Origin: Alphaproteobacteria bacterium
GTDB taxonomy: Bacteria; Pseudomonadota; Alphaproteobacteria; JAEULC01
Direction of reading: 5' to 3'
Assembly: GCA_020851015.1 (NCBI GenBank)
Contig: JADZDN010000006.1
Location: 1 to 39,259 of the forward strand
Length of the DNA: 39,259 bases
In this document: one piece after another, positions 33,830-39,259 of the stretch
How positions within the stretch are numbered: position 1 is the first letter of the stretch
Layout of the letters: each line of letters begins with the position of its first letter
The notes under the pieces: model-generated
What the model saw: the letters and a program-made list of their open reading frames with translations, nothing else
Told to the model about the DNA's origin: nothing
The model's database searches: none
Made by a program: the position numbers and the translations under genes

Positions 33830-35655
33830 ACAAGCCGCCTTCCGGCGCCGCGATCGTCGTGCTGGGGCCGGGCGCGCTCGGCCTCGCGCGGCGGCTGAAG
33901 CGCCGCCTGCATGGCGCTACCGTGCACGGCTTGGCGAAACGGGTCGAGGCGCGGCAGGTCGACCACAGCTTCGCCGACACCATGGCGCATCTGCGCCGGC
34001 TGTTCCGCGCCGGCACGCCGATCCTGGGCCTCTGCGCGTCGGGCATCCTGATCCGCGCGCTGGCGCCGCTGCTCGCCGACAAGACGGCCGAGCCGCCGGT
34101 GGTCGCGCTCAGCGAGGACGGCGCGGTCGCCGTGCCGCTGCTGGGCGGGCATCACGGCGCCAATGCCCTGGCGCGCGCCGTGGCCGCGGTGACGCGCGGG
34201 CAGGCCGCGATCACCACCGCGGGCGACCGGCGGCTTGGGCTGGCGCTCGACGAGCCGCCGCCGGGATGGTGCGTCGCCAACGCCGGCGCGGCGAAGCCGA
34301 TCACCGCCGCGCTGCTGGCGGGCGACGCGGTCGCGTTGACGATCGACGGCGCGCTGGACGCTTCGCTGGGCGGGTGGTTGACGGCGGGCGGGGCCCGGTT
34401 TGCGAAGCGCGCGGGGCGCACGATCCGCATCACGCACCGGCAAGGCGCGGCCCGCCGGACCCTCGCGCTGCACCCGCCGGTGCTGGCGCTGGGCGTGGGC
34501 TGCGAGCGCGACACGGCGCCGGCGGAGCTCGAAGCGCTGGTCATGCGCACCCTGGCGGCGAACGGGCTCGCGGCGGAGGCGGTCGCGGCGGTCTGCTCGA
34601 TCGACCTCAAGGCCGACGAACCGGCCGTGCACGCGCTGGCCGCGAAGCTTGGCGTGCCGGCGCGATTCTTCCCGGCCGCGATGCTGGAGCGCGAGCGGCC
34701 GCGCCTGGCCAACCCGTCCGAGCTGGTGTTCCGCGAGACCGGATGCCATGGGGTGGCGGAGGGCGCGGCGCTGGCGGCCGTCGGCGGCAAGGGCAGGCTG
34801 GTCGTGCCCAAGCGCAAGTCGCGGCGCGCGACCTGCGCGGCCGCGCTGTCGCCGGCGGCGCTGGACGCGGGGCGCATCGGCCGCGCGCAAGGGCGGCTCA
34901 CCGTCGTCGGCATCGGGCCGGGCAGCGCGTCGACGCGCACGCCGGCGGTGTCGGCCGCGCTGGACGCGGCGACGCATGTCGTGGGCTACGGGCTCTATCT
35001 CGACCTGCTGGGCGAACCGGTCGCCGGCAAGACCCTGCATCGCGGCACCCTGGGCGCCGAGGCGGAGCGCGTGCGCCTGGCGCTCGACCTCGCCGCAACC
35101 GGCGAAAGCGTGGCGCTGGTTTCCTCGGGCGATGCCGGGATCTATGCGCTGGCGACGCTGGTGTTCGAGACGATCGCGGGCGCCGGCCGCGCCGACTGGA
35201 ACCGCGTCGCGATCGAGGTGCTGCCCGGCGTGTCGGCCTTGCAGACCGCGGCCGCCCGCGCCGGCGCGCCGCTGGGCCACGATTTCTGCGCCATCTCGCT
35301 GTCCGACCTGCTGACGCCGTGGACGGCGATCGAGCGCCGGCTGAAGGCCGCCGCCCAGGGCGACTTCGTGATCGCGCTGTTCAATCCCGCCTCGGGCCGC
35401 CGGCGATCCCAGCTCGTGCGCGTGCGCAAGATTCTCCTGAAGGCGCGGCCCGTGGACACGCCGGTCATCGTCGCGCGCAACCTGGACCGACCGGGCGAGC
35501 GGGTCGAGACCACGACGCTGGGCGAATTCGACCCGGCGACGGTCGACATGCTGACCCTGGTGATGATCGGATCGTCGGCGACGCGGCTGGCCGGGACCGG
35601 TGGCAGGCACTGGGTCTTCACGCCGCGCGGCTACGCGCGCAAGCCACGCGCATGA
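33826..35655 (+). CDS. cobJ: CbiG-CobJ fusion: cobalt-precorrin-5A hydrolase plus precorrin-3B C17-methyltransferase
   Basis: The 609-residue fusion starts at GTG 33826, overlapping the cobI stop. Residues 1 to about 345 are a complete CbiG: the N-terminal domain (GPGALGLARRLKRRL, TPILGLCASGILIRALAPLL, LLGGHHGANALARAVA), the middle domain, and the C-terminal CobE-like domain (LALGVGCERDTAPAELEAL, VCSIDLKADEPAVHALA). From about residue 360 a CobJ/CbiH methylase follows (LTVVGIGPGSASTRTPAVSAALDAATHVVGY, SSGDAGIYALA, LPGVSALQTAAARAGAPLGHDFCAISLSDLLTPW). CbiG opens the delta-lactone in the anaerobic route; CobJ contracts the ring and methylates C17. Carrying the whole CbiG rather than only CobE points to the early-cobalt chemistry. 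Confidence 0.94.
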   Translation: MNKPPSGAAIVVLGPGALGLARRLKRRLHGATVHGLAKRVEARQVDHSFADTMAHLRRLFRAGTPILGLCASGILIRALAPLLADKTAEPPVVALSEDGAVAVPLLGGHHGANALARAVAAVTRGQAAITTAGDRRLGLALDEPPPGWCVANAGAAKPITAALLAGDAVALTIDGALDASLGGWLTAGGARFAKRAGRTIRITHRQGAARRTLALHPPVLALGVGCERDTAPAELEALVMRTLAANGLAAEAVAAVCSIDLKADEPAVHALAAKLGVPARFFPAAMLERERPRLANPSELVFRETGCHGVAEGAALAAVGGKGRLVVPKRKSRRATCAAALSPAALDAGRIGRAQGRLTVVGIGPGSASTRTPAVSAALDAATHVVGYGLYLDLLGEPVAGKTLHRGTLGAEAERVRLALDLAATGESVALVSSGDAGIYALATLVFETIAGAGRADWNRVAIEVLPGVSALQTAAARAGAPLGHDFCAISLSDLLTPWTAIERRLKAAAQGDFVIALFNPASGRRRSQLVRVRKILLKARPVDTPVIVARNLDRPGERVETTTLGEFDPATVDMLTLVMIGSSATRLAGTGGRHWVFTPRGYARKPRA

Positions 35656-36479
35656 GCAAGGTGCACTTCATCGGCGCCGGTCCCGGCGCGCCCGACCTGA
35701 TCACGGTGCGCGGGCTCAAGCTGATCCGCCGCTGCCCCGTCGTGCTCTACGCCGGATCGCTGGTGCCGCGCGCCGTGGTCGCGGCGGCGCCGAAGGGGGC
35801 GCGGGTGATCGACACCGCGCCGATGCATCTCGACCAGATCGTCGCCGAGATGCGGCAGGCGGTCGCCGCGGGGAAGGAGGTCGCGCGCGTGCATTCGGGC
35901 GACCCGTCGCTCTATGGCGCGATCGGCGAGCAGATGCGGCGGCTCGACGCGCTGGGCATCGCCTATGACGTCACGCCGGGCGTATCCGCCTATGCGGCCG
36001 CGGCCGCCGCGCTCCGGCGCGAGCTGACCCTGCCGGGGGTCAGCCAGACCGTCGTGCTGACGCGCACCGCGGTGCGCGCCTCGCCGATGCCCCGGGGCGA
36101 GGAGCTGGAGACGCTGGCGCAGAGCGGCGCCACCCTGGCGATCCACCTGTCGATCAACAACATCGCCGGCGTGGTCCGCGCGCTGACCCCGCGCTACGGC
36201 GCGGATTGCCCGGTCGTGGTGGCGGCGCGGGTGAGCTGGCCGGACGAGACGATCCTGCGCGGCACGCTGGCCACGATCCGCGCGGCGGTGAAGAAAAGCG
36301 GCATCACCCGCACCGCGCTGATCCTGGTCGGCCGGGCGCTGGCGGACGAGCGCTTCGCCGATAGCCGGCTCTATGCCGCCGAGCACAGCCATGTGCTGCG
36401 GCCGAGGGCCGAAACGGCAGGCCGATCGCGTCCTTCGACAGGCTCAGGGCGAGGAGCCAGAAAGCCTCCCTCATCCTGA
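35652..36479 (+). CDS. cobM: Precorrin-4 C11-methyltransferase with repeat-derived C-terminal tail
   Basis: The 275-residue CobM/CbiF has MSKVHFIGAGPGAPDLITVRG, YAGSLVPRAVV, VHSGDPSLYGAIGEQMRRLD, VTPGVSAYAAAAAALRREL and the late block GRALADERFADSRLY, all typical. The ATG overlaps the fusion gene's stop. Family members normally end soon after the SRLYAAEHSH segment. Here about 20 extra residues (ending RPSTGSGRGARKPPSS) are coded by an intergenic-type inverted repeat at 36432-36491. The tail is therefore likely a late addition without catalytic role. Confidence 0.94.
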   Translation: MSKVHFIGAGPGAPDLITVRGLKLIRRCPVVLYAGSLVPRAVVAAAPKGARVIDTAPMHLDQIVAEMRQAVAAGKEVARVHSGDPSLYGAIGEQMRRLDALGIAYDVTPGVSAYAAAAAALRRELTLPGVSQTVVLTRTAVRASPMPRGEELETLAQSGATLAIHLSINNIAGVVRALTPRYGADCPVVVAARVSWPDETILRGTLATIRAAVKKSGITRTALILVGRALADERFADSRLYAAEHSHVLRPRAETAGRSRPSTGSGRGARKPPSS

Positions 36480-36525
36480 GCTTGTCGAAGGATGAGCTTG
36501 TCGAAGGATGAGCCTGTGGGAGGAT
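36432..36525. repeat. Inverted repeat and 16-bp tandem repeats at the cobM 3' end
   Basis: CCTTCGACAGGCTCAGG at 36432 is matched in inverted form by CCTGAGCTTGTCGAAGG at 36475-36491, forming a long hairpin. The unit GAGCTTGTCGAAGGAT stands at 36478-36493 and 36494-36509, with a diverged third copy GAGCCTGTGGGAGGAT at 36510-36525. Repeats of this TTCGACAGGCTCAGG type are widespread in intergenic DNA of Alphaproteobacteria. The hairpin lies between convergent cobM and the ankyrin gene and may end transcription from either side. Confidence 0.88.
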
Positions 36526-36531
36526 GAGCCT

Positions 36532-37101
36532 TTACCTGGCGCCGGCCTGCTTCAGCAATTGCGGGACATGCGCGTTGCGCGTCTCGGTCGACCACATCAG
36601 CGCGGTTCGGCCGGTATGGTCGGTCAGGTTGACATCGGCCTTGGCCGCCAGCAGCACGCGCACCACTTCCTCGTAGCCGCGGCGCGCGGCGATCATCAGC
36701 GCGGTCGTGCCCTGGCGGTCGATATCGTTGATCGGCGCGCCAAGCTTGAGGAGCCGCTCCGCCGCGTCGGCCTGGTTGTTGCCCGCGGCCCAGAACAGCG
36801 CCGTGCGACCTTCGCGGTCCTTCAGGCGGACATTGCCCTTGTTCTGCACAAGCAGATCGATGATGTCGATATGGCCGCCCAGCGCGGCGAACATCAGCGC
36901 GGTCTGGCTCTGGGAGTTCGAGGTGTTCGGGCTCTGCCCGCGCACAAGCGAACTCGCCACCTTGTCCTTGCGGCCGTTCTTGATGTCGTCGAGAAACTCG
37001 GTGTCGGGCAGCGATAGCTGCGCGCGCACCTCGCCCGTCGCGACGGACAGCGCGACGGCAAGTAGGAGTACCCGCAGGAGATGCGCCAAACCGATTTTCA
37101 T
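36532..37101 (-). CDS. Exported ankyrin-repeat protein
   Basis: The 189-residue protein has a signal peptide (MKIGLAHLLRVLLLAVALSV, likely cut after VRA). About four ankyrin repeats follow: SQTALMFAALGGHIDIIDLLVQN, GRTALFWAAGNNQADAAERLL, GTTALMIAARRGYEEVVRVLL and GRTALMWSTETRNAHVPQLL. Such short periplasmic ankyrin proteins bind partner proteins; no enzymatic motif is present. It follows cobK by 25 bp on the same strand, so it is probably the third gene of a cbiD-cobK-ankyrin operon. Whether it takes part in cobalamin synthesis is unknown; co-transcription may be incidental. Confidence 0.88.
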   Translation of the reverse strand: MKIGLAHLLRVLLLAVALSVATGEVRAQLSLPDTEFLDDIKNGRKDKVASSLVRGQSPNTSNSQSQTALMFAALGGHIDIIDLLVQNKGNVRLKDREGRTALFWAAGNNQADAAERLLKLGAPINDIDRQGTTALMIAARRGYEEVVRVLLAAKADVNLTDHTGRTALMWSTETRNAHVPQLLKQAGAR

Positions 37102-37126
37102 GCGAACCGATCCTTGCGAATTTGCC

Positions 37127-37933
37127 CTAGCCTGCGTCAGCCGGTCGGCTCAACGCAAGCGGCTCGATGTCGCTTCCGGCGGGCAGCCGGGCGGCGATCC
37201 AATCCAGCGCGGCCGCCACGTCGGCCACCACCGGCGGGGGCGGCGCGGGCGGGCGGCGGATCATGACCACCGGCAGGCCCAGCGCGCGCGCCGCCGCGAT
37301 CTTGGCGCCCGCCCCCTCGCCGCCGCTCTGCCGGCAGACCACGGCGTCGATCCGGTGCGCTTCGAGCAGACGGCGTTCGTCGGCAAGCGCGAATGGCCCG
37401 CGCGCCTGCACGAACAGGCCATCGATGACCGGGGATTGCGGCGGCGACACGGCACGCACCAGGAACCACCGCCCGGGCAGACCGGCAAAGCCCGCCAGAT
37501 CGCGCCCGCCGAGCGCCAGGAAGACGCGCGGCCCCAGTGTCTCCAGCGCCTCCGCCGCCTGGGCGGGCCCGCCGACCTCGATCCAGCGGTCGCCGGGCTG
37601 CCGGCGCCATTCCGGCCGCAGCAGGCGGCAGCGCGGCACCCCCGCCCGCACCGCGGCTTCGATCGCGTTCGCCTGCATCGTCGCGGCGAAGGGATGCGTC
37701 GCGTCGAGCAAAAGGTCGATGCCCTGTTCCGCGATAAAGCGGCGCAAACCTTCCGCGCCGCCGAATCCGCCGATGCGGACCTCGCCGGGCGGCCGGACCG
37801 GGTCCGCCGTCGCGCCGGCGAGCGAGGAGGTCACCGCCAGCCGGTCGCCGAAGCGCGCGGCCGCCGCGCGGGCCAGGGCGACGGCCTCGCCCGTGCCGCC
37901 GAGGATCAGCAGGCGGGCCTTACGGGCCGGCAT
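37127..37933 (-). CDS. cobK: Precorrin-6A reductase
   Basis: The 268-residue CobK/CbiJ has the N-terminal nucleotide-binding LLILGGTGEAVALARAAA, TSSLAGATADPVRPPGEVRIGGFGG, LLLDATHPFAATM, and the later CRQSGGEGAGAKIAAARALGLPVVMIRRP. It reduces the C18-C19 double bond of precorrin-6A with NAD(P)H. The start overlaps the 3' end of cbiD by 14 bases, indicating one operon. The family exists in both aerobic and anaerobic routes, so it does not discriminate between them. Confidence 0.95.
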   Translation of the reverse strand: MPARKARLLILGGTGEAVALARAAAARFGDRLAVTSSLAGATADPVRPPGEVRIGGFGGAEGLRRFIAEQGIDLLLDATHPFAATMQANAIEAAVRAGVPRCRLLRPEWRRQPGDRWIEVGGPAQAAEALETLGPRVFLALGGRDLAGFAGLPGRWFLVRAVSPPQSPVIDGLFVQARGPFALADERRLLEAHRIDAVVCRQSGGEGAGAKIAAARALGLPVVMIRRPPAPPPPVVADVAAALDWIAARLPAGSDIEPLALSRPADAG

Positions 37934-39017
37934 GGCCGATCAGGGTTCCCTCGCGGTCGAAGGCCAGCACGTCGACGGCGATGCCGCCGCCCAGCGCCGC
38001 CAGCACTACCTCGCGCGCGCCGCGCGCCACCGCGTCGGGCAGATCGAGATCGCGCGCTATCGCCAGCACCTCGCCGGCGCCGGCCGCATGGCGCACCCGC
38101 TCGACCAGCGCCGCATCGCCGCCAAGCCGCGCGACGCGCCCGGCCAGTTCGCCGAGGTCGACGCGCGACCGGCTGGAATGCAGGTCGAGATGCCCCTGCG
38201 CCAGCTTGGCGAGCTTTGCGAAGCCGCCGGCGATCGTCAGACGCGGGACCGGGTGCTTGCGCAGGTATTTCAGCAGCCCGCCGACGAAGTCGCCCATGTC
38301 GATCAGCGCCTGCTCCGGCGCGCGGAACATCGCCTGGGCCGCGCGTTCGGAGGTCGATCCGGTGGCGCCGATCAGGTGCTGGATGCCCGCCGCGCGCGCG
38401 ACGTCCACGCCGCGATGGATCGCGTGGATCCAGGACGCGCAGGAATAGGGGATCACCACGCCGGTGGTGCCGAGAATCGAAAGCCCGCCGACGATGCCGA
38501 GCCGCGCGTTCATCGTGCGCTCGGCCAGGGCCTGGCCGCCGGGAATCGAGACCGTGATCTCGACATCCTCCGGCCCGCCCAAAGCCTCGGCCGCGTCCGC
38601 CACCGCCGCGCGCATCATCGCGCGCGGGCCGGGATTGATCGCGGGCTCGCCGACCGCGAGCGGCAGGCCCGGCCGCGTGACCGTGCCGACGCCGTCGCCC
38701 GCGCGAAACGTTATGCCGTCGCCCGGCGTGCCCCAGCGGAGCGTGGCCAGGACGGTCGCGCCATGGGTGACGTCGGGGTCGTCGCCGGCATCCTTCACCA
38801 CCCCGGCCGTGGCCGCGCCGCCGGCAAGCGTGCCCCGCGCCAGCGCGAAGCTGGGGCGCTGACCCTGGGGCAGGCGGATCGTCACCGGATCGGGAAAGCG
38901 CCCGGTCACCAGCGCCTCGTAGGCCGCGCGCGCGGCGGCCGTGGCGCAGGCCCCGGTGGTCCAGCCGCGCTTCAATTCGCCCGCGGGGCGGCGGCTTTCG
39001 GCGCCGGTGTCGTTCAT
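37920..39017 (-). CDS. cbiD: CbiD, cobalt-precorrin-5B C1-methyltransferase
   Basis: The protein has 365 residues from the ATG at 39017, which opens just ahead of the conserved KRGWTTGACATAAARAAYEAL. The frame is open to 39086, but that would overlap the divergent cobA start. Further CbiD blocks are GDGVGTVTRPGLPLAVGEPAINPGPR, GLSILGTTGVVIPYSCASWI and IGATGSTSERAAQ. CbiD methylates C1 in the anaerobic route; in some bacteria with late cobalt insertion it stands in for CobF. It is first in a minus-strand operon with cobK and an ankyrin gene, 46 bp from the divergent cobA. Confidence 0.95.
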   Translation of the reverse strand: MNDTGAESRRPAGELKRGWTTGACATAAARAAYEALVTGRFPDPVTIRLPQGQRPSFALARGTLAGGAATAGVVKDAGDDPDVTHGATVLATLRWGTPGDGITFRAGDGVGTVTRPGLPLAVGEPAINPGPRAMMRAAVADAAEALGGPEDVEITVSIPGGQALAERTMNARLGIVGGLSILGTTGVVIPYSCASWIHAIHRGVDVARAAGIQHLIGATGSTSERAAQAMFRAPEQALIDMGDFVGGLLKYLRKHPVPRLTIAGGFAKLAKLAQGHLDLHSSRSRVDLGELAGRVARLGGDAALVERVRHAAGAGEVLAIARDLDLPDAVARGAREVVLAALGGGIAVDVLAFDREGTLIGHAGP

Positions 39018-39063
39018 GGCCGGATGGTAGCCCCCCCTGGCCCGGCGGTGTAGGGTGCCGGCC

Positions 39064-39259
39064 ATGGCCGAACGCGAATCTTTCACGCCGCCGCCCTTCG
39101 ATCCCGGGACGGTCTGGCTGGTCGGGGCCGGGCCGGGCGAGCCCGGGCTGCTGACCCTGCTGGCGCTGCACGCGCTGAAGAGCGCCGACGTGGTGGTCTA
39201 CGACGCGCTGGTCGATCCGCGGACGCTGGACCTGGCGCGGCCGGAAGCGCAGCGCATCC
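39064..39259 (+). CDS. cobA: Uroporphyrinogen-III C-methyltransferase (N-terminal part, runs off the window)
   Basis: The 65 codons seen begin [25 protein letters not shown] and continue with the SUMT signature ([19 protein letters not shown]) and [15 protein letters not shown]. This is the first domain of CobA/CysG-type enzymes, which make precorrin-2, the entry to the corrin pathway. It cannot be decided whether it is a stand-alone CobA or a CysG fusion, but its cob-cluster location favours CobA. It is divergent from cbiD with a 46-bp gap. Confidence 0.9.
   Translation, partial: MAERESFTPPPFDPGTVWLVGAGPGEPGLLTLLALHALKSADVVVYDALVDPRTLDLARPEAQRI

Noticed and set aside
36478..36525. Possible CRISPR or attachment site from the 16-bp tandem units
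   Set aside because: The units are directly abutting without spacers and the third copy is diverged; it fits a common intergenic repeat family.
1..39259. tRNA, rRNA, transposase, integrase or replication origin
   Set aside because: None was recognised on either strand; the only structured RNA supported is the cobalamin riboswitch.

Overview
The window is high-GC DNA with tightly packed genes that often share start and stop codons. It suggests an alphaproteobacterium, probably of a Rhodospirillales-like lineage. The support is the glnD - murJ - trpS neighbourhood, the alphaproteobacterial type of IF-1, the ccmA/ccmB pair, and cobalamin genes in the CobN/CobO style. The genus cannot be fixed from the sequence alone.

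Left part (1-16.9 kb), mixed housekeeping and envelope genes. A minus-strand RTX calcium-binding repeat gene runs off the left edge. It is followed by ccmA-ccmB (cytochrome c maturation), then a secreted SGNH hydrolase divergent from an OpgC-type membrane acyltransferase. The acyltransferase is translationally coupled to a second SGNH-like protein that has lost most catalytic blocks. Next come glnD, a RHH/PIN toxin-antitoxin pair, murJ and trpS. A PepSY - response regulator - sensor kinase operon is divergent from a second PepSY gene and a cytochrome b561-like gene, with regulator-type repeats between them. A DEAD-box helicase gene with a strong promoter and long leader is followed by an IF-1 gene.

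Right part (16.9-39.3 kb), a cobalamin biosynthesis island. Lower-ligand genes come first: cobT(-), then cobS, a histidine phosphatase and cobU(+). A 586-bp gap holds a nested inverted-repeat element and a cobalamin riboswitch that leads cobW-cobN. Downstream lie cobO and cobQ, each preceded by a secreted SYLF-domain protein. cobD is on the minus strand. A second overlapping plus-strand operon reads cbiX-cobH-cobL-cobI-(cbiG-cobJ fusion)-cobM. A minus-strand set reads cbiD-cobK-ankyrin protein, and cobA runs off the right edge.

Together these genes cover most steps from uroporphyrinogen III to the final coenzyme. The set is chemically mixed: CbiX, CbiD and a full CbiG belong to the early-cobalt route, while CobN, CobW and CobO fit the late-cobalt route. 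CobG/CobZ, CobF, CobB, the small chelatase subunits and BluB are not in the window. The most unusual items are the two SYLF genes threaded through the cob operon, the nested repeat beside the riboswitch, a ten-codon minicistron bridging cobL and cobI, a cobM tail made from intergenic repeat DNA, the degenerate SGNH partner of OpgC, and 11-bp-phased boxes between the PepSY operons.
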